The translations under genes and the position numbers were made by a program. From AP-15 sp963703665 (GTDB lineage Bacteria > Pseudomonadota > Alphaproteobacteria > ATCC43930 > CGMCC-115725): DNA of 64,000 nucleotides. Of this stretch, positions 28,597 through 37,715 are shown piece by piece (position 1 is the stretch's first letter; each line of letters opens with the position of its first letter). Location of the stretch: NCBI GenBank assembly GCA_963703665.1, contig CAVPFB010000003.1, forward strand, positions 248,001 through 312,000. The letters run 5' to 3'. The notes under the pieces were generated by a model. It saw only the letters and a program-made list of their open reading frames with translations, was not told the DNA's origin and did not search any database.

Positions 28597-29998
28597 TTAT
28601 TGGATCGAGGCAGTCGGGACCGCTTGCAACCGCCCGCGGCGCCGGCGCAGCAAGCCGAGCCCGAGCAAGCCGGAGGCGAGCAACGTCAGCGAGCCGGGCT
28701 CGGGCGCGCTGACATCGGTCGTGATCGGCGTCATTGTGCCGGTGAAGTCTCCGGCCCCCTCGAAGGTCAGCGCGGTGACGAAGGCGGTAGTGTTTTCGGG
28801 ATCGAGCCCGAGACCGGGATCGATGCCGAGCACCTCGAATTCGCTGACGCCACCCGGCGCGAAATCGAACAGCGTATCGGCATCGAGCGTTGTGTCGAAG
28901 ACGAAGGCCGAGCCGTTCCATAGATAAAGGTCGTAGGGGTTCGGATTGCCGATATTTGGCAAATCCACGCTCGCAAAATTCGGATTTCCCGATCCGGTCT
29001 GGTAGATGTAGCCGGTGGCCACCTCCGGATCGATGTAATAGGTTATTCCCGGCGCTACCGTCAGGCTGAAACCGTATACTACTCCGGTCCCGGTCACCGT
29101 CACTGTCGGCAAATTGATCGGTGGCGTACCACCGGAAGACAATGGCGTCGTCTCAAAACTCGAGTAGGCAAATGAGGACGCATTGACATTTGCATTATTT
29201 AGATTAGTCGTCGACCCATCTCTCGTCTGTAGTGCGATGATTGCTATAGTGTAAGCCGTGTTGGGCGTAAACTGATAACCTGGTACCGTAAAGTCAGACG
29301 CTTGTACAGTATAAGATGTCACGGTCGGAGGTAAGTTGGTGGAAACGACTTCCCCGGAATTCACAGGTGGCACAGTGCTCACAAGATTATTTTGGAATAT
29401 ATCGATTCGATAGCCGTCGACGGTAGTTCCCGCTGGGCCAACTCCCGCTGGCGGACTCCAGCTGAAAGTAGGGTTGGCGCTCGTGCCCGAAAGAGTCACA
29501 CTGTTGACAAACGGGATTTCACCTGGGCCAGAAAGGGATAGCTGATCGGAAACACTAGTCGGGGTTGTCCCCGAGTTCTGGAAGGTGATCGTCCAAGGTC
29601 CCGTCAGATTAGCTGGGTTTTGGTTTCCAGGCGCCGTGCAATCGGTCGTACATATTGATGTTACTCCCGCGTAAAAATCCGGCGTTATTGGGCTCGGGTT
29701 GAACGATATCGGTAAGGTGATTGTATCGTTGGTCGCTTGATTGATGGTGGTTGCAGTTCCTGTAGTTCCTGCGCCTGCTGGTCCACGCTGACCGCGCCAA
29801 AAAGGATGGATTCGCCGCCTGCGGAAGGGACAGCATAATCATTGGGACTTACATTTTGATAAAATAAGTACGCGTCGTTGACTGTAAGAGGTGCGAGCGT
29901 TGTGGCGTTCCCCCCAAAGAAACGCCAACGGCTCCGATCGCGATCAGGAGCGTAGTAATGCCGCTGGCCAGAATGTGATGCCGGCCCGATATAGCCAT
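28597..29998 (-). CDS. PEP-CTERM sorted extracellular protein, two frameshifts
   Basis: Start ATG 29998 behind GGAGGGGGAGGGA. A signal peptide (ILASGITTLLIAIGAVGVSL) is followed, after a shift at a C6 run (29910-29915), by NATTLAPLTVNDAYLFYQ. A second shift near 29775-29800 leads into GAGTTGTATTINQ and a fibronectin-like region, FSWSPPAGVGPAG onwards. It ends with a PEP-CTERM anchor, APEPGSLTLLASGLLGLGLL, and a basic RRRRGR tail. The repaired protein is about 467 residues. PEP-CTERM signals send proteins to the exopolysaccharide-linked exosortase route, which fits the surface-glycan genes in the window. Confidence 0.72.
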
Positions 29999-30189
29999 CT
30001 CGCGTCCCTCCCCCTCCGGGCCGCCGAAGACGGCGGCACCTTGTTTTTCGATCCGCTGCTGAAAATCGGCTTGACCACAACACCGATACCGCGCGGGCAG
30101 ATAGCGTCTAATTTTTAAGCATTCATGTCAATCTTGGGTTTTCGAGGTCCCTGCGCGCGCGCCCCATCCCAGTCGGCGTCCGCCCATCC

Positions 30190-30219
30190 ACCTATACGAC
30201 GACCTGTAACGCGGATCGA
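30190..30219 (+). pseudogene. Fragment matching the 3' end of the GIY-YIG gene
   Basis: The 30 bases up to the repeat at 30220 match the 3' end of the nuclease gene (30759-30788), with only a few changes, including the stop and following bases. It marks the left edge of a partial duplication. Confidence 0.6.
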
Positions 30220-30290
30220 GATTGCTTCGTCGCTGCGCTTCTCGCAATCACTAGCGGAGGCGTCATTGCGAGCGCAGTAAAGCAATCTCG
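30220..30290. repeat. Palindromic repeat, family 2, left pair
   Basis: Two facing copies: 30220-30251 (GATTGCTTCGTCGCTGCGCT onward) and 30262-30290 (GTCATTGCGAGCGCAG onward). They are near reverse complements of each other and could form a hairpin. Confidence 0.8.
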
Positions 30291-30390
30291 CGCGGTCAGG
30301 CTCAGCGCGCCGACTTTCTTCCGTTCGATCAAGGCGAAATCGATGTCGGCGCCGAGGCCGGGGGCGGTGGGGCGTGGACGAGGCCGTCGC
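30291..30390 (-). pseudogene. Fragment matching the 3' end of the enolase-superfamily gene
   Basis: Reads, on the minus strand, as a diverged copy of the end of the gene at 30927-32036: the protein ends DFALIERKKVGAL compared with DFDLIERKKVGVL. A base is missing in the GGGGCG run. It follows the repeat pair just as the real gene does, so it belongs to the same partial duplication. Confidence 0.72.
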
Positions 30391-30404
30391 GGTGATGCGT
30401 TATT

Positions 30405-30476
30405 GTCATTGCGAGCGCAGCGAAGCAATCTGGTGCCGCAGCTGGATTGCTTCGTCGCTGCGCTCCTCGCAATGAC
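30405..30476. repeat. Palindromic repeat, family 2, pair before the GIY-YIG gene
   Basis: Copies at 30405-30431 and 30445-30476 face each other, 14 bases upstream of the nuclease start at 30490. The pair forms a strong potential hairpin. Confidence 0.8.
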
Positions 30477-30489
30477 AGTCAGTGACAGC

Positions 30490-30777
30490 ATGGAGAAGGT
30501 CTACTGCGTCTATATTTTGACTAACAAACGCAACACGGTTCTGTATACCGGCGTCACCGGCGATCTCAGGGCGCGGGTTCATCAGCACCGGGAAAAGTTG
30601 CTGTCCGGATTTACCAGCCGCTACAACGTCTCCAAGCTCGTCTACTATGAGGCGGGATACGATGTGTCCGGCGCCATCATCCGAGAGAAACAGATCAAGG
30701 CCGGCTCGCGCCGGAAGAAGCTCGAGCTGATCAATCAATTCAATCCCAGATGGCGCGATCTGTACGACGATCTGTAG
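30490..30777 (+). CDS. GIY-YIG family nuclease-like protein
   Basis: 95 residues, chosen start ATG 30490 (a frame that opens further upstream runs through repeat sequence). The core motif VYCVYILTNKRNTVLYTGVT has the two short strands with tyrosines, followed by DLRARVHQHREKL and the IREKQIKAGSRRKKLELINQ helix with the glutamate region. These small stand-alone members (UvrC N-terminal-like, YhbQ-type) are thought to act on DNA, though activity is rarely tested. Repeats flank the gene on both sides, which suggests that gene and repeats may move together. Confidence 0.82.
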   Translation: MEKVYCVYILTNKRNTVLYTGVTGDLRARVHQHREKLLSGFTSRYNVSKLVYYEAGYDVSGAIIREKQIKAGSRRKKLELINQFNPRWRDLYDDL

Positions 30778-30788
30778 CGCGGCTTTGA

Positions 30789-30920
30789 GATTGCTTCGTC
30801 GCTGCGCTCCTCGCAATGACAAGGGCAGTCAGCGGGGTTGCGTCGTCCCCGCAGGTCGAGCCCGGGGATCCTTGCCATGACAAGCGGAGGCGTCATTGCG
30901 AGCGCAGCGAAGCAATCTCG
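30789..30920. repeat. Palindromic repeat, family 2, pair after the GIY-YIG gene
   Basis: Copies at 30789-30820 and 30892-30920, facing each other, lie between the nuclease stop and the enolase-superfamily gene's stop. The same order is seen at 30220-30290. Confidence 0.8.
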
Positions 30921-30926
30921 TGCCGG

Positions 30927-32036
30927 TCAGATCAGCACCCCCACCTTCTTTCTCTCGATCAAATCGAAGTCGATGTTGGCGCCGAGGCCGGGGGCGGTGG
31001 GGGCGTGGACGAGGCCGTCATGGTCGACGGCGATGTCTTCGACGAGGCCGTATTTCTGCATTGCGTCGGGCAATAATACTTCGAAGAACTCGGTGTTGCG
31101 GATCGCCATGATCACGTGGAGGTTGGCGAAATTGTTCAACGAGTTGCCGCCGTGGTGGGTCTCGAAATTCATCCGGAAGGCTTCGGCGAGGTGCGCAACT
31201 TTGATCAGGGTGGTAATGCCGCCCTTGACCGCGACATCGCCGCGCAGAAAGTCGGTGGCGCGTTCGGTGATCCACGGGATGTAGGAATTGAGCCCACCGA
31301 TCGGGTATTCGGTGGCGAGGATCGGGATGTCGAGCTTTTGCTTGAGCTTGACGTAATTGTAGATGTCCTGCTCGGCGAGCGGGTCTTCATACCAATAGAA
31401 GCCCATCTCCTCGATCGCCCGGCCGACCCGCAACGCCTCCTCGTAGCGGTAGCTCCAGGTCGAGTCGAGCATCACCGTGTAGTCGTCGCCGACCGCCTTG
31501 CGCACCGCCTCGCACACCTTGATGTCGTCGCGCCAGCGTTGCGGCGGGTGGATCTTGTAGGCGGCCCAGCCGGTAGATTGGTAGTGCTTAGCCTGCTCGG
31601 CATATTCCTCGGCGGTCGCGTGGATCTCGGAGCTGGCATAGGCCGGGATGCTGTCGCGGCAGGTGCCGATCAGGCGATGGATCGGCAGCCCCGCGGCCTT
31701 GCCGGCGATGTCCCACAGGGCGATGTCGCAGGCGCCGATCGCGCGCACCGTCGCGACCCGAGCCCGCGCCCACAAGAGGCGATTGAGGCGCTCGCGGTCG
31801 AGCGGGTCTTGACCCATCAGGATCGGCTTCAGAAAGCGAATGAGCCCCGGCCCGTCGAGGCTCGCCGGGTTCGACGAGGTCCCGAGAAAGGCGTGGCCGA
31901 CGACCCCCTCATCGGTCATGACCGCGAGCAGGCCGAGGTCGCTGGCGCCGGTCGGCCGGGCGGTGTGGTGGCCGTAGATCGTCGGCGGGATGCTCTCCCA
32001 GGCGAACAGGGTCAGGGTGATTTCGGTGATCCTCAT
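30927..32036 (-). CDS. Mandelate racemase/muconate-lactonizing-type enolase superfamily protein
   Basis: 369 residues from the ATG at 32036, GGAGG upstream. N-terminal cap MRITEITLTLFAWE and a barrel with the acid/base lysine in WAAYKIHP, metal ligands at the D of MLDSTWSY, the E of WYEDPLAEQD and an acid near LATEY, and a histidine in the late THHGGNSLNNFANLH segment. Likely a dehydratase or racemase of an acid sugar or related hydroxyacid. It lies 13 bases downstream of the permease and probably shares its transcript. Confidence 0.85.
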   Translation of the reverse strand: MRITEITLTLFAWESIPPTIYGHHTARPTGASDLGLLAVMTDEGVVGHAFLGTSSNPASLDGPGLIRFLKPILMGQDPLDRERLNRLLWARARVATVRAIGACDIALWDIAGKAAGLPIHRLIGTCRDSIPAYASSEIHATAEEYAEQAKHYQSTGWAAYKIHPPQRWRDDIKVCEAVRKAVGDDYTVMLDSTWSYRYEEALRVGRAIEEMGFYWYEDPLAEQDIYNYVKLKQKLDIPILATEYPIGGLNSYIPWITERATDFLRGDVAVKGGITTLIKVAHLAEAFRMNFETHHGGNSLNNFANLHVIMAIRNTEFFEVLLPDAMQKYGLVEDIAVDHDGLVHAPTAPGLGANIDFDLIERKKVGVLI

Positions 32037-32049
32037 GACGGGCCTCCTC

Positions 32050-33555
32050 TCACTCGATCGGCACGCGCATCCCGATCGCGTCGAAGCTGTCGCCGCGGGC
32101 CCTCGCATACCGGCCGGCAAAGCCGAGACAGACGAGCCCGATCACCAAGACCACCGCACCCTGGAACAACGGCTGAAAGATCAGGGATGTCTTGGGCACG
32201 ATTGCGATCGAGGCAATCAATGGCAGCGCGATCAGGATCGAGACGATCGCGGCAAAGGTCGCGAATCGCTGATTCAGGATCGGCGCCGCCCATTCGGCCT
32301 CGCGCCAGCGCGGATGCCATTTCAGGTTCAACACGCCGACGGCGATCGCCAGCCACACCAGCAGCACGGCGATCGAGCGCACCGCGACCCCCATCGCCCA
32401 GCCGACATACACCGCCTGCACCAGGAATGCCGTGCTCAGCACCGCGTGCAGGATGAGGCCGGCGAGCGGCACCTTGCGCTTCGAGGTCTCGGCGAACACC
32501 GCCGGCAGCATGCGGTCCTGGCCATACGCGAACGCGAAACGCGAGGCGACCATGAAGCCCGGCGCCAAGGTCTTGCCGACGATGATCGCCACCGCGAGGT
32601 TGAGGAGCGCGCTCAGCCAGCCGGGCGCGACCAGCCCGACCAGACCGGGTGCGGTCGCATAGGCTGATTTTCCGGCTTTGATCAGCCCGATGATGGCCCA
32701 CCAGGGGGCTGCGTGAAACAATGCCGCCGCCACCGCCGTGAACAGCACCAGCGCCACGATGAAGCCGTAGATGATGCCGAGCGGCAGTTTGCGACGCGGG
32801 TCGTCGACTTCGCCGCCCAGCGCCGGACCCGAGCCGAGGCCGGCATAGGCGAAGACAAACAGCGAGCACACCGAGACGAAATCGAAGAAACTGTCCGGAG
32901 GCACGGTCTGGGGTGCTGTCAGCGGGACTTTCGCCACCTTGCTCGCGGCGGCGACAAACGCCGCCTGCGAGGTTGAAAAGCCGATCGCGCAGATCACCAG
33001 CGCCACCGCCACGATCACAAACATCAGGACGGTGACGAACAGCCCGTAGCGGTGGATGCCGGCGGCGTTCACGGCGTAGGTGATCCAAATCGCCGCGAGG
33101 CCGCAGACGAGATGGCCGGCCGGCGTCAGCATCGCGGCACCGAGAGCCGGGCTGAAACCGACCACGGCCTGGCCGAGAAACGAGCCGAAGGCAAAGGCCA
33201 GCACCCCGGCCCCGGCCGGCCCGGTCGCCCACCACACGAAGGTGATCAGAAACCCCGCCGGCACGCCTAGGCTGCGCGCGATCCATACGTATTTCGAACC
33301 GGCGCGCGGCATGACCCTCGAGAACATCACGTAGAGGTAGGTCTTTGGCAGCATCAGGATGCCGGTGACGAACATCGCCCATGGCACCAGGCCGTGGACC
33401 CCGGGATAGACGCTCAGGCTCTGGGTCGAGACGAAATTGATGCCGGCGCCGTATTCGGCGGCGACTGCGGAGGCCGTGACCGCCAGCACGCCCAGGACCT
33501 TGGCCAGTCGATAATCATGGGCCGGCGCGCCGGCCAAACTCCAGCTATGGGTCAA
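32050..33555 (-). CDS. APC-type amino acid/amine permease
   Basis: 501 residues from a TTG at 33555, which follows GGGAGGA; the frame is open to 33639. About twelve membrane helices. Features such as YVMFSRVMPRAGSKYVWIAR near the N-terminus and a GGEVDDPRRKLPLGIIYGF segment are the amino acid-polyamine-organocation family pattern. The permease is encoded upstream of an enolase-superfamily enzyme, a typical uptake-plus-catabolism pair. The substrate is not known. Confidence 0.8.
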   Translation of the reverse strand: MTHSWSLAGAPAHDYRLAKVLGVLAVTASAVAAEYGAGINFVSTQSLSVYPGVHGLVPWAMFVTGILMLPKTYLYVMFSRVMPRAGSKYVWIARSLGVPAGFLITFVWWATGPAGAGVLAFAFGSFLGQAVVGFSPALGAAMLTPAGHLVCGLAAIWITYAVNAAGIHRYGLFVTVLMFVIVAVALVICAIGFSTSQAAFVAAASKVAKVPLTAPQTVPPDSFFDFVSVCSLFVFAYAGLGSGPALGGEVDDPRRKLPLGIIYGFIVALVLFTAVAAALFHAAPWWAIIGLIKAGKSAYATAPGLVGLVAPGWLSALLNLAVAIIVGKTLAPGFMVASRFAFAYGQDRMLPAVFAETSKRKVPLAGLILHAVLSTAFLVQAVYVGWAMGVAVRSIAVLLVWLAIAVGVLNLKWHPRWREAEWAAPILNQRFATFAAIVSILIALPLIASIAIVPKTSLIFQPLFQGAVVLVIGLVCLGFAGRYARARGDSFDAIGMRVPIE

Positions 33556-33791
33556 GACAGTCCTCCCGTTCCGAGGTTCGGGCGCGTTTCCCGCGCTTTT
33601 GCTTGGCGCTATTAATGACGAACCGTGCCGACGTTTCAACCGGCACGAACCTTCGAATCGCCGGCTGCGCTCGGCCTACCGAGCCGAGCCGGCGCATGGC
33701 GGATCAGGCTCTTGCCTTCGCCGTGGCGGCGTGCACAATCCGCCCGCCCGTGAGGGGCGGTGGGCGCCGCCGCCGCAATTGCGAGGATGAA

Positions 33792-34541
33792 ATGAAAGCG
33801 CTGGTCGCGGTCAAGCGGGTCATCGACTACAATGTCAAGATTCGGGTCAAGGCGGATAAGACCGGGGTCGAGACCGCCAACGTCAAAATGTCGATGAACC
33901 CGTTCGACGAGATTGCGATCGAGGAGGCATTGCGGCTGCGCGAGGCCGGCACGGTCAGCGAGGTGATCGCGGTGTCGATCGGCGCCGCTCAGTGCCAGGA
34001 GACGATCCGCACGGCGCTGGCGATGGGTGCCGATCGCGGCGTCCTGGTGCAGACCGACGCCGAATTGCAGCCGCTGGCGGTCGCCAAGCTGCTGAAGGCG
34101 GTAATCCTCGACGAGAAGCCCGAGATCGTGATCGTCGGCAAGCAGGCGATCGACGACGACTGCAACCAGACGGGGCAGATGCTGTCGGCGTTGCTCGGCT
34201 GGCCGCAGGCGACCTTCGCCTCGAAGATCACGATCGGGGACGGCAAGGCCGAAGTCACCCGCGAGGTCGATGGCGGGCTCGAAGCCGTGTCCATCAAACT
34301 GCCGGCGGTGGTCACGACCGATCTCAGATTGAACGAGCCGCGCTATGCCTCGCTGCCCAATATCATGCGGGCCAAGAAAAAGCCGATCGTGACGACGACG
34401 CCGGAGGCGCTCGGTGTCGATGTGACCCCGCGGCTCGTCGTGCTGAAGGTCGAGGAGCCGGCGAAACGCCAGGGTGGGCATAAGGTCGGCTCGGTCGAGG
34501 AGCTGGTCGACAAACTCAAGACCGAGGCGCGGGTGATCTGA
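33792..34541 (+). CDS. etfB: Electron transfer flavoprotein subunit beta
   Basis: 249 residues from the ATG at 33792. MKALVAVKRVIDYNVKIRVK opening, VKMSMNPFDEIAIEEALRL and the PEIVIVGKQAIDDDCNQTGQ AMP-binding region are diagnostic. ETF takes electrons from acyl-CoA and other dehydrogenases and passes them to the quinone pool. The stop overlaps the etfA start (TGATG). Confidence 0.95.
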   Translation: MKALVAVKRVIDYNVKIRVKADKTGVETANVKMSMNPFDEIAIEEALRLREAGTVSEVIAVSIGAAQCQETIRTALAMGADRGVLVQTDAELQPLAVAKLLKAVILDEKPEIVIVGKQAIDDDCNQTGQMLSALLGWPQATFASKITIGDGKAEVTREVDGGLEAVSIKLPAVVTTDLRLNEPRYASLPNIMRAKKKPIVTTTPEALGVDVTPRLVVLKVEEPAKRQGGHKVGSVEELVDKLKTEARVI

Positions 34542-35485
34542 TGGCCGCTCTCGTCGTTGCCGAGCACGACAACCGAGTCCTGAAGCCCGCGACCCTCAAC
34601 GCGCTCGCCGCCGCCGAGGAGATCGCTGGTGACGACGTTGATCTGTTGGTAGCTGGCCTGGACTGCCGGGTGGTGGCCGAGGCGGCGGCGCAGATCCCCG
34701 GCGTCAAGCGGGTGCGGCTGGCCGACGACGCAGCCTACGAGCACGGGCTCGCCGAAAACTTGGCGCCGCTCCTGGTCAACCTCGCCGAGGGCTACACCCA
34801 TCTGCTGGCGCCGGCGACCACCGCCGGCAAGAATTTGATGCCGCGGGTGGCAGCCCTCCTCGACGTGATGCAGATTTCCGACATCAGCGCGGTCGTATCG
34901 CCCGACACCTTCGTGCGTCCGATTTATGCCGGCAACGCACTGCAGACGGTGCAGTCGAAAGACCCGGTCAAGGTCATCACCGTGCGCGGCACCGCGTTTC
35001 CGCCGGGTGCCGCGACCGGCGGGGCGGCGACGATCGAGCCGGTGGCGCCGACCGGGGACAGCGGGCTCTCCGAATTCGTGCGCGCCGAGCTGTCGAAATC
35101 CGAGCGCCCGGAGCTGACCAGCGCGCGCATCATCATTTCCGGCGGGCGCGGCATGCAGTCGGGCGACAATTTCCACCTGCTCGAGAAGGTTGCCGATAAG
35201 CTCGGGGCCGCGGTAGGCGCCTCGCGCGCTGCGGTCGATGCCGGTTTTGTCCCGAACGACTACCAAGTCGGCCAGACCGGCAAGATCGTGGCGCCCGAGC
35301 TCTACATCGCGGTCGGCATTTCCGGCGCCATCCAGCATCTCGCCGGCATGAAGGATTCGAAGGTTATCGTCGCCATCAACAAGGACGAGGAAGCGCCGAT
35401 TTTCCAGATCGCCGATTACGGTCTCGTCGGCGATCTGTTCAAGATCCTTCCCGAGCTCGCCGCCGAACTCGAGCGCCGCCAGTGA
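34541..35485 (+). CDS. etfA: Electron transfer flavoprotein subunit alpha
   Basis: 314 residues. The C-terminal FAD domain has SGGRGMQSGDNFHLLEKVAD, GASRAAVDAGFVPNDYQVGQ and the GKIVAPELYIAVGISGAIQH loop. Starts at ATG 34541, overlapping etfB by one base, and its stop overlaps the next gene by four bases, so the three are coupled. Confidence 0.95.
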   Translation: MAALVVAEHDNRVLKPATLNALAAAEEIAGDDVDLLVAGLDCRVVAEAAAQIPGVKRVRLADDAAYEHGLAENLAPLLVNLAEGYTHLLAPATTAGKNLMPRVAALLDVMQISDISAVVSPDTFVRPIYAGNALQTVQSKDPVKVITVRGTAFPPGAATGGAATIEPVAPTGDSGLSEFVRAELSKSERPELTSARIIISGGRGMQSGDNFHLLEKVADKLGAAVGASRAAVDAGFVPNDYQVGQTGKIVAPELYIAVGISGAIQHLAGMKDSKVIVAINKDEEAPIFQIADYGLVGDLFKILPELAAELERRQ

Positions 35486-36408
35486 ACGCCGGCGCGACCT
35501 CGGACAGCGCGTCGGCTCCCGCGGCGCGGCTCGACCGGCTGCGGCGCATCGGGGTGGTCGGGGCCGGGCAGATGGGCGGCGGCATCGCCCATGTCTGCGC
35601 GCTGGCGGGGATCGAGGTTGTCATCACCGATATCAGCGACGACGCCTTGCAGCGCGGGCGCACGGCGATCGAGCGCAATCTGGTCCGCCAAGTCGCCCGC
35701 GGCCGGATCCGCGAAGACGAAAAAGAGGCCGCACTGGGGCGCATTTCTGCCGGGCTCGATTACGCGCTGTTCGGCGATTGCGACATGGTGATCGAGGCGG
35801 CTACCGAAAAGGAGGAGGTCAAGCGCGAGATCTTCAAAAAACTGACCCCGCAGCTGCGGCCCGACGCGCTGATCGCCACCAACACCTCGTCGATCTCGAT
35901 CACCCGGCTCGCCGCCTCGACCGACCGGCCCGGCAAGTTCATCGGCATGCATTTCATGAACCCGGTGCCGGTGATGAGCCTGGTCGAGCTGATCCGCGGC
36001 ATCGCCACCGACGAGGAAACCTTTGCGCTGACCCGCGATCTCGCGCTGAAGCTCGGCAAGACGCCGGTCGCGGCCGAGGACTTCCCCGCTTTCATCGTCA
36101 ACCGCATCCTGTTGCCGATGATCAACGAGGCGGTCTATGTGCTGTACGAGGGGGTGGGCTCGGTCGAAGCCATCGACACGGCGATGAAGCTCGGCGCCAA
36201 CCATCCGATGGGCCCGCTCGAGCTCGCCGATTTCATCGGTCTCGATACCTGCCTGTCGGTCATGCAGGTGCTCTATGAGGGGCTCGCCGACAGCAAGTAC
36301 CGGCCGTGCCCGCTCTTGGTCAAATATGTCGAGGCCGGTTGGCTCGGCCGCAAGGCCGGCCGCGGCTTTTACGATTACCGTGGCTTGAAGCCGGTGCCGA
36401 CGCGCTGA
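35482..36408 (+). CDS. 3-hydroxybutyryl-CoA / 3-hydroxyacyl-CoA dehydrogenase
   Basis: 308 residues from the GTG at 35482. NAD-binding RIGVVGAGQMGGGIAHVCAL, the TNTSSISITRLA loop, the GMHFMNPVPVM motif with the catalytic histidine, and NRILLPMINEAVYVL fit short-form HbdA/PaaH-type enzymes that oxidise 3-hydroxyacyl-CoA. Read with etfBA as one operon for acyl-CoA oxidation. The chain-length preference cannot be told. Confidence 0.93.
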   Translation: MNAGATSDSASAPAARLDRLRRIGVVGAGQMGGGIAHVCALAGIEVVITDISDDALQRGRTAIERNLVRQVARGRIREDEKEAALGRISAGLDYALFGDCDMVIEAATEKEEVKREIFKKLTPQLRPDALIATNTSSISITRLAASTDRPGKFIGMHFMNPVPVMSLVELIRGIATDEETFALTRDLALKLGKTPVAAEDFPAFIVNRILLPMINEAVYVLYEGVGSVEAIDTAMKLGANHPMGPLELADFIGLDTCLSVMQVLYEGLADSKYRPCPLLVKYVEAGWLGRKAGRGFYDYRGLKPVPTR

Positions 36409-36530
36409 CCGGCAGCATCTGCTCGCGTAATCTTGTCCCCCAAATCTTGTCCCAGGCCGCCCGATCCGTTATCAACCTGTCATGATCGCGTGCTACCCCG
36501 GCTCGTGAGCGAGGTAAGCGGAACAGTCTC

Positions 36531-37097
36531 TTGACGGCGGCCTGCTTGGATAATTGTCCGGCTCTGGTGCTCAACGCGGATTTTCGCCCGCTGAGCTATT
36601 TTCCGCTGTCGCTGTGGTCGTGGCAGGACGCGATCAAGGCGGTATTTCTCGACCGGGTCAACATCATCGACCATTACGACGTTCGCGTGCACAGCCCGTC
36701 GTTGGAAATCCAGCTGCCGAGCGTTGTCTCGCTAAAGGAATACGTGCCGGCGGCGCGCCATCCGGCGTTCACTCGGTTCAACGTGTTTCTGCGCGACCGC
36801 TTTACCTGTCAATATTGCGCCGAGCCCTACCCTTCGCACGATCTGACCTTCGACCATCTGGTCCCGCGCTCACGCGGCGGGCGGACGACCTGGACCAACG
36901 TCGTCACCGCCTGCGGCAGCTGCAATTTGTTGAAGGGCAACCGTCTGCCGCGAGAGAGCGGGATGTATCCGCGCCACCGCCCGGTCCAGCCGACGACCCA
37001 TATGCTGCAGCAGAATGGGCGCGCCTTCCCGCCAAACTACCTGCACCAGAGCTGGCGCGACTATCTCTACTGGGACACCGAGCTCGACCCGTTCTGA
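36531..37097 (+). CDS. HNH endonuclease family protein
   Basis: 188 residues from a TTG at 36531. Two zinc-binding CxxC pairs, C93/C96 and C128/C131, surround the HNH core: D108-H109 in TFDHLVPRS and N123. The N-terminal domain (ALVLNADFRPLSYFPLSLWS) is the typical partner of stand-alone bacterial HNH proteins of this size. They are usually housekeeping genes of unknown target, not restriction enzymes. Confidence 0.82.
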   Translation: MTAACLDNCPALVLNADFRPLSYFPLSLWSWQDAIKAVFLDRVNIIDHYDVRVHSPSLEIQLPSVVSLKEYVPAARHPAFTRFNVFLRDRFTCQYCAEPYPSHDLTFDHLVPRSRGGRTTWTNVVTACGSCNLLKGNRLPRESGMYPRHRPVQPTTHMLQQNGRAFPPNYLHQSWRDYLYWDTELDPF

Positions 37098-37435
37098 GCC
37101 GGGGGGCCTGATGCTGTGGCCGCTCAAGTAGCGTTCAAGTTAACCATAACTGCATCGTGACGGTTTACCGGTGCGTTGACATACGAATTCGTTCTATTGA
37201 CGATTCATTGTCCACAAGGAGAGAAGCTCGATTGCAACAATCTTCCCCCGGATTTACCCAAAGCATTCATGTCGAGACAGTTGACGGAACTTGCTCTGCG
37301 CTGGCAGGAATGCATCTGATTTCTAAACTGCTCAAACAACGGGGGTCGGCGGGATTTTGTCTGGTCGGTGGGTCTGGCCTGCCCCAACGGCCCGGGCAAA
37401 ATCGGTTCGCTCCAACCAGGCTCCGGCTGCGCTCA
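37098..37435. other. Intergenic stretch, no gene seen
   Basis: 338 bases. A TTGACA at 37176 has no -10 at a proper distance. No gene is supported on either strand. Confidence 0.45.
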
Positions 37436-37690
37436 CTAGGCGGGATCGGATGGTGCGCCTGCTCCGTCGCGAGCGGGTGGCACCCAATTCGACTTCATAG
37501 ACGCATCCAGGTCTGGGGATGCTTCGACAGCGCCGGAGCCAGTGGCCGATGAGCCGAGCCGCAGCCGCGCCGCTACCCCACCCAAAATCGCCAAGAACTG
37601 CAGCCCGACAACACCCAACAACCACTTTAAGATTTCCGCGCGCAACTCGGCGATCCTTCCTTCGAGGCGCGCCGTCAGCTCATAAGCTCA
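37436..37690 (-). pseudogene. Possible remnant of a coiled-coil, membrane-anchored small protein
   Basis: An open frame reads ELTARLEGRIAELRAEILKW then LLGVVGLQFLAILGGVAARL, a short coiled coil followed by one transmembrane helix. That layout is shared with DUF1640-like proteins of alphaproteobacteria. The frame starts right after a stop, without a good start codon, so it may be a truncated copy. It sits just downstream of the RNA methyltransferase. Confidence 0.35.
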
Positions 37691-37715
37691 GAGCAGGCGG
37701 GTGAGCACAAGCGGC

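Noticed and set aside
37176..37200. Promoter candidate starting TTGACA
   Set aside because: No -10 at 15-19 bases, and no gene follows on that strand.
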